Shown: positions 39,281 through 48,433, numbered from the stretch's first letter. The stretch is 64,000 nt of DNA from Paenibacillus sediminis (GCF_017873765.1 NZ_JAGGKP010000002.1:124001-188000), one strand, 5' to 3'. A program made the numbers and translations. The notes: generated by a model from the sequence alone, not told the origin.

Positions 39281-39424
39281 ATGGAAAATAAAACACACAA
39301 AGGCAATTACAAAGGTACGAACCATATGAAAGCTAAAAATCAAGATATGGCGTTCGTAAATGATACTCTAGACGATGCCAAATCCGTTCACCCATTCTCG
39401 CAAAATAAGAAAAAGACAGATTAA
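39281..39424 (+). CDS. small hydrophilic protein, 47 residues
   Basis: An open frame from ATG 39281 to TAA 39424, preceded by AAGGAGGTG, a near-perfect ribosome binding site at slightly long spacing. The product is polar and rich in Lys, Asn and Asp (MENKTHKGNYKGTN, AFVNDTLDDAKSVHPFSQNK), without Cys, signal peptide or membrane segment. Size and composition are compatible with a small acid-soluble spore protein or another stationary-phase peptide, but I do not recognise a family. It lies alone between ychF and fni. Confidence 0.55.
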   Translation: MENKTHKGNYKGTNHMKAKNQDMAFVNDTLDDAKSVHPFSQNKKKTD

Positions 39425-39446
39425 TGGAGGGTAATCTGCTTTCGTT

Positions 39447-40490
39447 TTAAAGTCGCAGAAGACGATTTGTCGTCCGCAGCGCATCTATATCAGCAGCACC
39501 AATCCCAAACATGGCGATGCGCAGCTCCAGCTTCACTCGCTCAAGCACAGCTTCAAGCTTCTCTACAGAGTCGACCGCTGCGCCGAGGACCGCTCGTCCG
39601 TACCCTGCTAGATTTGCACCAAGCACGAGTGCTTTCGCTGCATCAACACCTGTGCGAAGTCCGCCGCTGCCTATGACTGTACTGTGCGGAACCACCGCTC
39701 GTACTTCTTTGATGCATTCAGCGGTAGGAATGCCCCAATCAGCGAAAGCCTCTGCAGCTTGACGGCGAATTTCATCGTTATTACGAAACTTCTCGACTTG
39801 GCTCCAAGAAGTGCCTCCTGCGCCGGCTACATCAATGAACGAAGCCCCTGCTGACAGCAGCTTCTGGGCTGTCTCACCATCGATGCCCCAGCCTACTTCC
39901 TTAACTCCAACTGGAACTGTCAATTGGCTGCACAGTTGTTCCAGTCTGGATAACAATCCGCTAAAATCTGTATTCCCTTCTGGCTGAAATATTTCTTGGA
40001 TTCCGTTCAAATGAAGGACGAGCGCATCCGCCCCAGCAATTTCTATCGCCGCCCTCGCATCTTCGATACCAAATCCGTAATTAAATTGTACGAGTCCTAA
40101 GTTAGCAATAACAGGGATCGTTGGCGCAAATTTCCGCACATCAAATGTATAAGCCAGTTCCTTACGCTCTACAGCCGCTCTTATTGAACCGACACCCATT
40201 GCCCATCCGCAGTGCTCAGCAGCTATAGCAAGCCGTTCATTAATACGACCCGTCTCTCTGCTGCCGCCAGTCATCGAGCTGATCAACAGCGGTGTGCGGA
40301 CAGTTCTTCCGAGAAATGTCGTATCTAATCGTATTTCATTGAAATCAAGCTCTGGCAGCGCACTGTGCCGAAATCTGTACATCTCAAAACCCGTTGTAAT
40401 GCCTTCTCCAGCCACCTGCTCCTCTAATGCAAGCCGAACATGCTCGCTCTTCCGATCGACTGTAGATGGTTCATCTATTGGCTTGTCCAT
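39447..40490 (-). CDS. fni: type 2 isopentenyl-diphosphate delta-isomerase
   Basis: FMN- and NADPH-dependent IPP/DMAPP isomerase of 347 residues. Signature blocks are TPLLISSMTGGSRETGRINE, MGVGSIRAAVER, the LHLNGIQEIFQPEGNTDF core with VKEVGWGIDGETAQ, and the flavin phosphate site GSGGLRTGVDAAKALVLGA. It is complete. No mevalonate or MEP genes adjoin it. Confidence 0.94.
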   Translation of the reverse strand: MDKPIDEPSTVDRKSEHVRLALEEQVAGEGITTGFEMYRFRHSALPELDFNEIRLDTTFLGRTVRTPLLISSMTGGSRETGRINERLAIAAEHCGWAMGVGSIRAAVERKELAYTFDVRKFAPTIPVIANLGLVQFNYGFGIEDARAAIEIAGADALVLHLNGIQEIFQPEGNTDFSGLLSRLEQLCSQLTVPVGVKEVGWGIDGETAQKLLSAGASFIDVAGAGGTSWSQVEKFRNNDEIRRQAAEAFADWGIPTAECIKEVRAVVPHSTVIGSGGLRTGVDAAKALVLGANLAGYGRAVLGAAVDSVEKLEAVLERVKLELRIAMFGIGAADIDALRTTNRLLRL

Positions 40491-40529
40491 GATTGCGTCT
40501 CCTTCTCTGCTACATCAAATGATTTAATT

Positions 40530-40568
40530 ACAAAAAAAGATCTGGCAGCAAAAGCCGTCAGGTCTTTT
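40530..40568 (-). terminator. terminator after the siderophore ABC ATPase
   Basis: AAAAAGATCTGGC and GCCGTCAGGTCTTTTT form an imperfect stem between the ATPase gene and fni; A- and T-runs flank it on both strands. Confidence 0.65.
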
Positions 40569-40582
40569 TATTTATGAATTAT

Positions 40583-40629
40583 TTTATTATTTCACGTTTC
40601 TACTTTATTATTTTACTTTATTATTTCAC
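40583..40629. repeat. three 13-bp direct repeats at the 3' end of the ABC ATPase gene
   Basis: TTTATTATTTCAC (40583-40595), TTTATTATTTTAC (40604-40616) and TTTATTATTTCAC (40617-40629) recur. The last two are exactly adjacent. The third copy includes the stop codon of the ATPase gene, so this looks like a local slippage duplication. Confidence 0.8.
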
Positions 40630-41454
40630 GCTCACACATTCTGCTTTGAGCAGACAACGATCATTGCAGAGCCGGCCTTTACCATGCGGTACACACATTG
40701 GCGTTCCGAAGATCGGATCTTGAGCAATGATGCAGTCCATACAAAATACTTCTTTGACCATCTGAGGAGTCAGTACATCTTCAGGAGCACCTTGGGAATG
40801 AACGCCCTTATCTTTCACCGCGATAATATGATGCGCATAACGGCAAGCCAAGTTCAAATCGTGAAGAACCATGACGATCGTTCTTCCTTGCTCTTGATTC
40901 AGTTCATAAAGAAGGTCTAAGACTTCAATTTGATGGCTTAGATCGAGATAAGTCGTTGGTTCGTCAAGCAAAATCAAATCTGTATTCTGTGCAAGCGTCA
41001 TCGCAATCCACGCACGCTGCCGTTGTCCGCCAGATAACGAATCAACGGGACGATCCGCCAAATCTGTTAACCCGGTCATTCGCAGCGCATCGTTTACAAG
41101 ACGCTCATCTTCTTCACTCCACTGTTTCAGCCAAGTCTGGTACGGATAACGTCCTTGCTTAACCAGTTGAAGCACGGTAAGCCCTTCTGGAGCACTCGGT
41201 CCCTGAGGCAGAATCGCCATGTTCCGTGCAACTTCTTTCGTAGAGGAACGATGAATTTCCTTGCCGTCAAGCAGCACAGAGCCGCTCTTAGGACGCATCA
41301 ATCTGGCAAGGGAACGAAGCAGCGTAGATTTCCCGCAACCGTTGCTGCCAATAAGCACCGTGACTTGACCTTCTGGAATTTGTAAATCCAAATTCTCGAT
41401 AATAGGAGTGTCCCCATAAGCCAACGTTAATGCATTGGTTTGTAACAGCGTCAT
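40621..41454 (-). CDS. orphan siderophore ABC transporter ATPase (FecE/YusV-like)
   Basis: ABC ATPase of 277 residues. Walker A is [19 protein letters not shown], the signature [17 protein letters not shown], Walker [13 protein letters not shown], and the switch His VLHDLNLA. I start at ATG 41454, behind AGGAGG. The family powers FecCD-type iron-siderophore permeases. No permease or binding protein is adjacent, which recalls the shared ATPase YusV of B. subtilis. A perfect Fur box lies upstream. The C-terminal 45 residues contain seven cysteines ([18 protein letters not shown], then [16 protein letters not shown]), which is unusual. Confidence 0.9.
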   Translation of the reverse strand: MTLLQTNALTLAYGDTPIIENLDLQIPEGQVTVLIGSNGCGKSTLLRSLARLMRPKSGSVLLDGKEIHRSSTKEVARNMAILPQGPSAPEGLTVLQLVKQGRYPYQTWLKQWSEEDERLVNDALRMTGLTDLADRPVDSLSGGQRQRAWIAMTLAQNTDLILLDEPTTYLDLSHQIEVLDLLYELNQEQGRTIVMVLHDLNLACRYAHHIIAVKDKGVHSQGAPEDVLTPQMVKEVFCMDCIIAQDPIFGTPMCVPHGKGRLCNDRCLLKAECVSVK

Positions 41455-41518
41455 TCCCGGTATCCTCCTAGTCATTAATATATTTACAGTCCGTTTATAT
41501 TTACACACTCAATATCAT

Positions 41519-41533
41519 TGATAATCATTATCA
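41519..41533 (-). promoter_or_regulatory. Fur box of the siderophore ABC ATPase gene
   Basis: TGATAAT-C-ATTATCA is a perfect 7-1-7 inverted repeat, identical to the Bacillus Fur core, about 65 bases upstream of the ATPase start codon. It predicts repression in iron-replete cells. Confidence 0.88.
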
Positions 41534-41590
41534 CAAATATAAAGTGATCTTCATGAAATGTCAATGAAGAGATTGTGAACATGGGCCCGC

Positions 41591-43099
41591 TTATAACAGC
41601 GGTGATAACAAGCGGGCTCCCGATTCTAACAGCCGTTTTACTAACTTTTTATTTCTATATTCCTTCGGATTAATCAAACGTGTATTAAGCAGGTCGCGCT
41701 TGAAATCGGCGACCATTTTTTGAACACTTGCTGTTCCAATGAGCAGCGCATTAACCTCGAAATTTAAATGGAAGCTGCGCATGTCCATGTTAGCTGTTCC
41801 GACGGTCGCTACTTCTCCATCAATAATAAGAAGCTTCGAGTGTAGAAATCCTTTTTCATACTCATAAATCTTCACACCCACCTCCAGCAGCGATGGGAAG
41901 TAAGAATGCGATGCGAGATATGGCGTCCATTTATCCGGCTTCGCTGGAAACAGGATGCGAACGTCGATGCCAGATAGAGCAGCAACCCGCAGTGCGCTAA
42001 GGATATCGTCATCAGGGATAAAGTAAGGTGTTGCGAACCATACGGACTTCTTCGCTGAAGTAATCATGGAGAAAAAAATATTTTTGAGCGCAGGCCTCTC
42101 ATTGTCTGGACCGCTGGCAATAATCTGCACAGCGCCATCATGAACATTCTCAATGGTCGGAGAGAAATAGATCGGCTCTAATATTTTTTCCCTAGTCATG
42201 TACAACCAGTCTTTCAAAAAAATCATTTGAAGGGTGCGAACCCCTTCCCCAGTCAATTTCATATGTGTATCACGCCAAAATCCATATGTCTTGCTGCGGC
42301 TTAAATATTCATCTCCGACGTTAAGCCCGCCCATAAAGGCTACTTTTCCATCAACAACGACAATTTTGCGGTGATTCCGATAATTCACTCGGCTGAGCAG
42401 CACAAGAAGCTTGGCCATGCCAAAAGCGACAACTTCAACGCCTGCATCCTTAAGCTGTTGTACAAATGATTTCGGCAAAGTAAGGCTGCCAACCGCATCA
42501 TACATAAATCGAACCTTGACCCCTGCCTTCGCTTTCTCGATCAATACTTGCTGAATTCTAGTGCCAATGTCATCAGCTCGAAAAATGTAATATTCCATAT
42601 GAATATGATGCTGCGCTTGTTCAAGTGCGTCTAAAAGGGCAGAAAACGTCTCTTCGCCGTTCGTCAAAATATGAGTTCTCGTCGTAAACGAAACCGGAGT
42701 GCGAGCAACCCGCTGAGACAGTTTAAGCAACTTTTGCTGATCAGCAGTAAATTTCGATAAATCATGATTATAAATCATCGCTTGCTTCTGAATCATTTCA
42801 TACGAGCCTTGGTCGCGCATTGCTTTTTTATCATACTTGCGGCGTTTAATATAATCTTGTCCGAACAAAAAGTATAGAATAAGCCCGCCTACTGGCAAAA
42901 GAGCGAACAGCAAAAACCAAGCCAAGGTGCTTGAAGGATTTCGATTCTCCATGAAAATGCCGAACCCAATCGATATGATGATCAAGGTCGCAACAATGCT
43001 AACAATCGTTCCCGCTGTTTTTCCTATAATATCGAATCCGATGTAATACAGAAGAAAGATGATAATTAGAGTAAGAACGATTTGAAAGCCTCTTCTCAT
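41591..43099 (-). CDS. cls: cardiolipin synthase
   Basis: Phospholipase-D-superfamily enzyme of 502 residues that condenses two phosphatidylglycerols. There are two N-terminal membrane helices (residues 8-25 and 32-48) plus one near 58-80. Both HKD motifs are present: HRKIVVVDGKVAFMGGLNVG at His 243 and HSKLLIIDGEVATVGTANMD at His 420. The length and layout match the Bacillus ClsA group. GAGGTAC precedes the ATG. It is solitary, between the Fur-controlled ATPase gene and the SMR pair. Confidence 0.95.
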   Translation of the reverse strand: MRRGFQIVLTLIIIFLLYYIGFDIIGKTAGTIVSIVATLIIISIGFGIFMENRNPSSTLAWFLLFALLPVGGLILYFLFGQDYIKRRKYDKKAMRDQGSYEMIQKQAMIYNHDLSKFTADQQKLLKLSQRVARTPVSFTTRTHILTNGEETFSALLDALEQAQHHIHMEYYIFRADDIGTRIQQVLIEKAKAGVKVRFMYDAVGSLTLPKSFVQQLKDAGVEVVAFGMAKLLVLLSRVNYRNHRKIVVVDGKVAFMGGLNVGDEYLSRSKTYGFWRDTHMKLTGEGVRTLQMIFLKDWLYMTREKILEPIYFSPTIENVHDGAVQIIASGPDNERPALKNIFFSMITSAKKSVWFATPYFIPDDDILSALRVAALSGIDVRILFPAKPDKWTPYLASHSYFPSLLEVGVKIYEYEKGFLHSKLLIIDGEVATVGTANMDMRSFHLNFEVNALLIGTASVQKMVADFKRDLLNTRLINPKEYRNKKLVKRLLESGARLLSPLL

Positions 43100-43282
43100 C
43101 GATGTACCTCATTTCTAAATGCTGCTTGCAGGATATATTTTACATGAACAATTTAAATGTTCCTACAATATTTTACAAAATCCGTTGAACTTGACAAGAG
43201 TTATTATTTTACGGGACGATGAAGTGATGAATTTAATATATCCATTTCTTGACTAAGTAGAAGCAAATTATAGGAGGAGATC

Positions 43283-43627
43283 ATGATGAATCGAAATTGG
43301 AGTTATGTATTCATAGGCGGAATCATTGAGGTGATATGGGTTTCGGGATTAAAACATGCTTCCACATGGTTGGAGTGGCTTATAACTGCAGCTTCGATTG
43401 CCCTAAGCTTTTGGCTTATTATTGAAGCTTCCAAACGCCTGCCTGTAGGGACGGTCTATGCCGTGTTTACCGGACTTGGTACAGCGGGTACCGTTATTGC
43501 TGAAATGCTCTTTTTTCATGAGCCGTTTCATTTAACCAAAATCATTTTAATCGCCTTACTGCTAACCGGCGTTATTGGACTTAAATTTGTAACCGATCAA
43601 GATCGCAGCAAGGAGGGAACTGTATGA
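43283..43627 (+). CDS. ykkC: SMR family exporter subunit, YkkC-like
   Basis: Four-helix small multidrug resistance protein of 114 residues. The conserved membrane Glu is in GGIIEVIWVSGLKHAS, and the core LPVGTVYAVFTGLGTAGTVI is typical of the YkkC/Gdx branch. It overlaps the next SMR gene by ATGA, so the two are made together and should act as a heterodimer. Two adjacent ATGs follow AGGAGGAG; either may be used. I find no guanidine-I riboswitch in the 180 bases upstream. Confidence 0.88.
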   Translation: MMNRNWSYVFIGGIIEVIWVSGLKHASTWLEWLITAASIALSFWLIIEASKRLPVGTVYAVFTGLGTAGTVIAEMLFFHEPFHLTKIILIALLLTGVIGLKFVTDQDRSKEGTV

Positions 43628-43938
43628 GCTGGTTATTTCTTGTCATTGCGGGCTGTTTTGAAGTACTCGGCGTGATCGGAATGAAATGGGCTGCACTTCG
43701 AAAAGGGTGGAAGGCATACATTTTGCTAGGCTTTTCTGGCTTAAGCAGCTTCTCGTTCTTATCTCTAGCTATGAGAGGACTACCGATGGGTACTGCATAT
43801 GCAGTATGGACAGGAATCGGAACGGTAGGCGGGGCCTTATTAGGTATGTTTTTATACAATGAACCTAAGGAATGGAGAAGGGTTTTATTTATCGTGATGA
43901 TCTTAGGATCGGCGGTTGGTTTAAAGCTCATCTCATAG
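43624..43938 (+). CDS. ykkD: SMR family exporter subunit, YkkD-like
   Basis: Four-helix SMR protein of 104 residues, partner of the gene before it. The helix-1 Glu is in VIAGCFEVLGVIGMKWAAL, and the conserved GLPMGTAYAVWTGIGTVGGA follows. The pattern of two unequal SMR subunits matches YkkC-YkkD of B. subtilis, which export cationic drugs and, in relatives, guanidinium. The substrate here is unknown. Confidence 0.88.
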   Translation: MSWLFLVIAGCFEVLGVIGMKWAALRKGWKAYILLGFSGLSSFSFLSLAMRGLPMGTAYAVWTGIGTVGGALLGMFLYNEPKEWRRVLFIVMILGSAVGLKLIS

Positions 43939-43943
43939 GGCAT

Positions 43944-43992
43944 TTGCATATGCCTTGCGGAATGATTTATAATCTTTCTGACCGTTCAGTCA
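43944..43992 (+). promoter_or_regulatory. promoter and TetR-type operator of the yerO-swrC-like pair
   Basis: TTGCAT (43944-43949) and TATAAT (43968-43973) are 18 bases apart and form a sigma-A promoter. Immediately downstream, at the expected transcription start, TGACCGTTCAGTCA (43979-43992) is an inverted repeat with TGAC/GTCA arms, like many TetR-family operators. This layout suggests autorepression by the regulator encoded next. Confidence 0.65.
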
Positions 43993-44036
43993 ATTTTTAG
44001 AACTCTATGGTTCTAGAAGGGAGCAGCGATGTACAT

Positions 44037-44939
44037 TTGCCGGATAAAATAGCTGATAAAAAGAAGCAAATTATAAAAACTTCGATGCATCTATTTGCAC
44101 AAAAAGGAGCTCACGCGACATCGATGCAGGAAATTGCGGAGCTGTGCGGCATATCGAAAGGGACGCTGTACCAGTACTTCAAATCAAAAGAAGAGCTTGA
44201 ACAAAGTATTTTTCAATACACGTTCCAGAGCTTGTACGAAGAAATGGTGCAAGTGGAGAAGGATTCACATCTTTCGTTAAAAGAAATTTTTGTAAAACAA
44301 GTCGAAGTCCTTCTTAATCATGCTATGGAGCTTCATGAATTTTTCATGGTTCAGTTCCAGAAGCACATCGGAGCACCTGAAGAGCACCCTTGGCAACAAC
44401 AATATATGATGCAGCTGAATTTAGAGTCGTTACGCTGGCTCCGGCGGAAGCTCGAAGCCATGTATGGTCCCGATATCGTTCCTTATTCAGCTGACATTCT
44501 GCTGCTTATTAAGGGCGTCCTCTCCTCTTACGTTCCTCTGCTGATCGGCAGACTGAAAGTCGCACTCGACTTTCCAAAGTGGAGCGAAAATTTGTGGGAT
44601 ATTATGGACATGTATGCAGCGAGCTTGCTCCGCAAACGTCCGGAACCGATCCTTCCTCTTGATGCGCTTCCAGAATGGAGTAATGGAGAAGTAGAGACGG
44701 GGCATGAGCATCGTCATCCCTTTGTCATTATTCGTGAATTGAGAGAGGCGCTAAAATTGTCAGCCATGAATGACCAAGACCGTGAAGATGCGCAAGAATC
44801 GCTCCGTATACTTGAAAGTGAACTGATGGAACTGAAACCGCGCAGAGCCATTGTGTCAGGTATGCTCAGCAATTTAAGAGAGATTGAAGAACATGCCGAT
44901 ATGGTCGATGAGCTGAACCAAAGCATTCATAAACAATAG
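44037..44939 (+). CDS. TetR-family regulator of the adjacent RND exporter (YerO-like)
   Basis: Regulator of about 300 residues. The helix-turn-helix is standard (SMHLFAQKGAHATSMQEIAE, then LCGISKGTLYQYFKSKEELE). The protein is about 100 residues longer than most TetR members. Its tail from about 225 on is highly charged and looks helical or coiled-coil (SAMNDQDREDAQESLRILES). I choose the TTG at 44037, which has GGGAG upstream; the ATG at 44007 has no ribosome binding site. It precedes the RND exporter gene by 30 bases, as yerO precedes swrC in B. subtilis. Confidence 0.85.
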   Translation: MPDKIADKKKQIIKTSMHLFAQKGAHATSMQEIAELCGISKGTLYQYFKSKEELEQSIFQYTFQSLYEEMVQVEKDSHLSLKEIFVKQVEVLLNHAMELHEFFMVQFQKHIGAPEEHPWQQQYMMQLNLESLRWLRRKLEAMYGPDIVPYSADILLLIKGVLSSYVPLLIGRLKVALDFPKWSENLWDIMDMYAASLLRKRPEPILPLDALPEWSNGEVETGHEHRHPFVIIRELREALKLSAMNDQDREDAQESLRILESELMELKPRRAIVSGMLSNLREIEEHADMVDELNQSIHKQ

Positions 44940-44969
44940 AGATACATAGAGAGGAGCAGAATCAAACTG

Positions 44970-47900
44970 ATGAAAAGCATAATAAACTTTTCGCTGAACA
45001 ATAAGTTCGCGATTTGGATTCTGACGGTTATCATCACCGCTGCAGGTATATACAGTGGACTTACGATGAAACAAGAATCCATTCCTAACATTAACGTCCC
45101 ATTTTTGAGCGTGACGACAGTGGACCCAGGAGCAGCTCCTGAAAGCGTAGTTCAAGATGTGACTATTCCGCTTGAACAGCGGCTGCGTAATATAGACGGG
45201 GTCAAAACCATTACCTCGACATCGATGGAGAATGCCTCTAATGTGAACATAGAGTTCAACTACGGCACAGATCTTGACCAAGCTACAGCTTCCGTACGTG
45301 AGGCGCTCAATGAGGTGAATCTGCCGGAAGGTGTACAGAAACCATCCATTTCGAAATTTAGCTTCAGCTCCTTCCCGGTCATTACGCTCAGCGCATCAAG
45401 CAATGATTCAGAAAATTTAGAGGCATTGACACGGATCATTGAAAATGATGTGAAACCTGCTATTGAAAAACTCGACGGGGTAGCCTCCGTACAAATCGCA
45501 GGACAATATGTCAAAGAAGTACGCCTGAAGTTCAATGAACAAAAAATGGCTCAGCTCGGGCTTAGCCAAAATACGGTACAGCAAGTCGTTCAAGCGTCTG
45601 CGATTCGAGTGCCGCTCGGCATGTACGCGCTGGAAGGACAGCAAAAAGCGGTTGTCGTTGATGGCAACATCATGAATCTTAATGACCTCAAGAACTTAGC
45701 TATTCCAGTTACGCCAAGCACCGGAACTGCCGCTGGCGGCGGGGCCGCTGCTACAAATTCCGAAAGCAACCCAGCTACAGCTAGTGTGAACGGAGCTTCT
45801 ATGCCGCAAGGCGGTATGGAAAAACCTGTGGCTGCCGGCGGTATGACATCTGTACCAACGAGCATTCCAACGGTCAAACTGAGTGAGATCGCGAACATCG
45901 AGCTCGTCGGCCAAGCAGAATCGATCTCCCGTACAAATGGCAAACAATCGATCAGTATTCAAATCGTGAAGGATAACGACGCCAATACCGTTGATGTCGT
46001 AAACGAAGTAAAAGATAAAGTAAAAGAGCTCCAAGGTGAATTTTCCAATTTACAGATGACGATTATGCTTGACCAAGGTAAACCGATTGAAGATTCCGTT
46101 AGCACAATGCTCAGTAAAGCTGTGTTCGGCGCCTTGTTTGCGGTCCTTATTATCCTCATCTTCTTACGCAATATTCGTTCGACAATTATTTCGATTGTTT
46201 CGATCCCGCTCTCACTGCTCATTGCAGTTCTTATATTGGATCGATTAGATATTACACTGAACATGATGACACTCGGGGCAATGACCGTGGCCATTGGCCG
46301 GGTTGTGGACGACTCCATTGTCGTTATCGAAAATATATACCGGCGCATGTCGCTAACGAGCGAGAAGCTAAAAGGACGCGATTTAATTCGTGAAGCGACG
46401 AAGGAAATGTTCGTGCCGATTATGTCTTCTACGATCGTTACGATTGCTGTATTCTTGCCGCTTGCCTTTGTAACAGGTATGGTTGGCGAACTGTTCTTAC
46501 CGTTCGCGCTGACTATGGTATTCTCTCTGCTCGCATCCCTGCTTGTAGCGATTACGATCGTGCCCATGCTTGCACATACGCTCTTTAGAAAAGGACTTAA
46601 GCAGACGCATAATCATGATGAGAAGCCAAGCAAGTTAGCTCTCGGCTATCGCAAAGTTCTCAATTGGAGTTTATCTCACAAACTGATTACCTTCGGTCTG
46701 GCGATTCTGCTGCTTGTAGGCAGCGTACTTCTAACTCCGCTGATCGGCACAAGCTTCCTTCCAGAACAAGAGGATAAATACGTGATGATTACGTATTCCC
46801 CGCGTCCTGGTGACTTACTTGAAAATGTTGAGCAAAAAATGACGAAAGCTGAAGCTTACATTTTGAAACAAAATGGTGTTAAAAAGATGCAGTATTCCAT
46901 CGGCGGCAATAATCAGATGCCTGGAGCCGTTTCGTCCTCCAACTCTGCCCTGTTCTATGTGGAATACAACAAAGACACTAAAAATTTTGAAGATGTCAAA
47001 AAGAATTTAGTCGAGTCATTGAAATCTGTTGTTCCTACAGGTGACTTCAGCATCATGGATATGTCCGGCGGACTTGGCGGAAGCCAGCTTAGCGTTAGTG
47101 TATTCGGCAATTCGCTGGATGATATTAAGAAAGTATCCGATCAAATTTTGAAACTAGTTCAAGCGGATACGAAAAACTTCGATAAGGCCGATACAAGCTT
47201 GTCTAAATCTTATGATCAATACACCTTAGTTGTGGATCAAGAGAAACTTAGCTCCTACGGCCTAACTGCAGGACAAATTGCTATGAAACTCAGTCCTGTA
47301 AGGGAACGTCCTGTATTAACCGAAGTGAAGGAAGACAATAAGACATATAAGGTCTATATCGAGACAGATAAAGCAGCATACAGCAGCATTAACGATATAG
47401 CCAATGAGAAATTAACGTCACCGCTTGGCACGCAAGTTACCATTAAAGATGTCGCGAAGGTTGAAAGAGGAACTTCGCCGAATGCCATTACTCGTACAGA
47501 CGGCAAAATGGTTGTAACGGTAAACGCGAAAATTGTGTCAGCTAACGTAGGTCAAGCATCGAAAGATCTTCAGAATAAGATTGATCAAATCGCGAAGCCT
47601 GACGGTGTTGAAATTAAATTCGGCGGTGCGACCGAGCAAATGAATAATACGTTCACACAGCTTGGCCTAGCGATGGCTGCAGCAATCGCCATTGTCTACT
47701 TCGTCCTCGTTGTGACGTTTGGTGGCGGACTTGCGCCATTTGCCATTCTATTCTCCTTGCCGTTCACCGTCATTGGCGCTTTTGTTGCCTTGCTGTTGGC
47801 TGGAGAAACGCTGAACGTATCGTCACTAATGGGTGCACTCATGCTCATCGGTATTGTTGTAACGAATGCGATTGTGCTTATCGACCGAGTGATTCATAAA

Positions 47901-48164
47901 GAACGTGAAGGTCTGTCAACGCGCGAAGCGTTGCTCGAAGCTGGAACAACGCGTCTGCGCCCAATTCTCATGACAGCTCTTGCCACAATCGGCGCGTTGC
48001 TGCCGCTTGTAAGCGGCCTCGAGAACAGCGCCGGCATTATTTCTCGCGGTCTCGGTGTTACGGTCATCGGCGGACTTATCAGTTCTACTCTCTTGACGCT
48101 CGTCATTGTGCCTGTTGTGTACGAATTTTTAATGAAATTCCGCAAGTCTAAAGTGCAAGATTAA
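44970..48164 (+). CDS. swrC: RND family exporter (SwrC/AcrB-like)
   Basis: Twelve-helix proton-driven exporter of 1064 residues. Family hallmarks are the start INFSLNNKFAIWILTVIITA, the porter segment VDPGAAPESVVQDVTIPLEQ, helix 4 with the proton-relay Asp pair (AIGRVVDDSIVVIENIYRRM), and the second-half helices near the C-terminus. Residues about 248-300 form a Gly/Ala/Ser/Thr/Pro-rich low-complexity insertion in the porter domain. In B. subtilis SwrC exports surfactin and supports swarming; a lipopeptide or antibiotic substrate is plausible here. It is co-transcribed with the TetR gene and followed by a terminator. No membrane-fusion partner is adjacent. Confidence 0.93.
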   Translation: MKSIINFSLNNKFAIWILTVIITAAGIYSGLTMKQESIPNINVPFLSVTTVDPGAAPESVVQDVTIPLEQRLRNIDGVKTITSTSMENASNVNIEFNYGTDLDQATASVREALNEVNLPEGVQKPSISKFSFSSFPVITLSASSNDSENLEALTRIIENDVKPAIEKLDGVASVQIAGQYVKEVRLKFNEQKMAQLGLSQNTVQQVVQASAIRVPLGMYALEGQQKAVVVDGNIMNLNDLKNLAIPVTPSTGTAAGGGAAATNSESNPATASVNGASMPQGGMEKPVAAGGMTSVPTSIPTVKLSEIANIELVGQAESISRTNGKQSISIQIVKDNDANTVDVVNEVKDKVKELQGEFSNLQMTIMLDQGKPIEDSVSTMLSKAVFGALFAVLIILIFLRNIRSTIISIVSIPLSLLIAVLILDRLDITLNMMTLGAMTVAIGRVVDDSIVVIENIYRRMSLTSEKLKGRDLIREATKEMFVPIMSSTIVTIAVFLPLAFVTGMVGELFLPFALTMVFSLLASLLVAITIVPMLAHTLFRKGLKQTHNHDEKPSKLALGYRKVLNWSLSHKLITFGLAILLLVGSVLLTPLIGTSFLPEQEDKYVMITYSPRPGDLLENVEQKMTKAEAYILKQNGVKKMQYSIGGNNQMPGAVSSSNSALFYVEYNKDTKNFEDVKKNLVESLKSVVPTGDFSIMDMSGGLGGSQLSVSVFGNSLDDIKKVSDQILKLVQADTKNFDKADTSLSKSYDQYTLVVDQEKLSSYGLTAGQIAMKLSPVRERPVLTEVKEDNKTYKVYIETDKAAYSSINDIANEKLTSPLGTQVTIKDVAKVERGTSPNAITRTDGKMVVTVNAKIVSANVGQASKDLQNKIDQIAKPDGVEIKFGGATEQMNNTFTQLGLAMAAAIAIVYFVLVVTFGGGLAPFAILFSLPFTVIGAFVALLLAGETLNVSSLMGALMLIGIVVTNAIVLIDRVIHKEREGLSTREALLEAGTTRLRPILMTALATIGALLPLVSGLENSAGIISRGLGVTVIGGLISSTLLTLVIVPVVYEFLMKFRKSKVQD

Positions 48165-48195
48165 TCTTCTAAGTATGGCTCCCTATTTAAATATT

Positions 48196-48228
48196 AGCGA
48201 CCGCCTTTCCTCACGGAGGGCGGTCGCT
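48196..48228 (+). terminator. terminator of the RND exporter gene
   Basis: AGCGACCGCC and GGCGGTCGCT are perfectly complementary around a 13-base loop, followed by GTTCTATTT. Confidence 0.9.
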
Positions 48229-48433
48229 GTTCTATTTGCTCAGCATTCGTTACAATAAGTAACGACAGGAGCGCATCACGTAGATAGCATCCTCCTAAAA
48301 AATCCCTATTATGACTTATTTTTTTCTAAAATATGGTTTGTATCCCCTTTCAACAAGTGATACATTGGAATTGGGAAACGAATACAGTGCCTTTAGCCGC
48401 ATCTATTTACTTCATATGAAAGGAATGGGTTGA

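Noticed and set aside
45959..46567. A 202-residue minus-strand frame inside the RND exporter
   Set aside because: Shadow of the exporter codons; composition rich in Ile, Ser and Thr as expected for the antisense of membrane helices.
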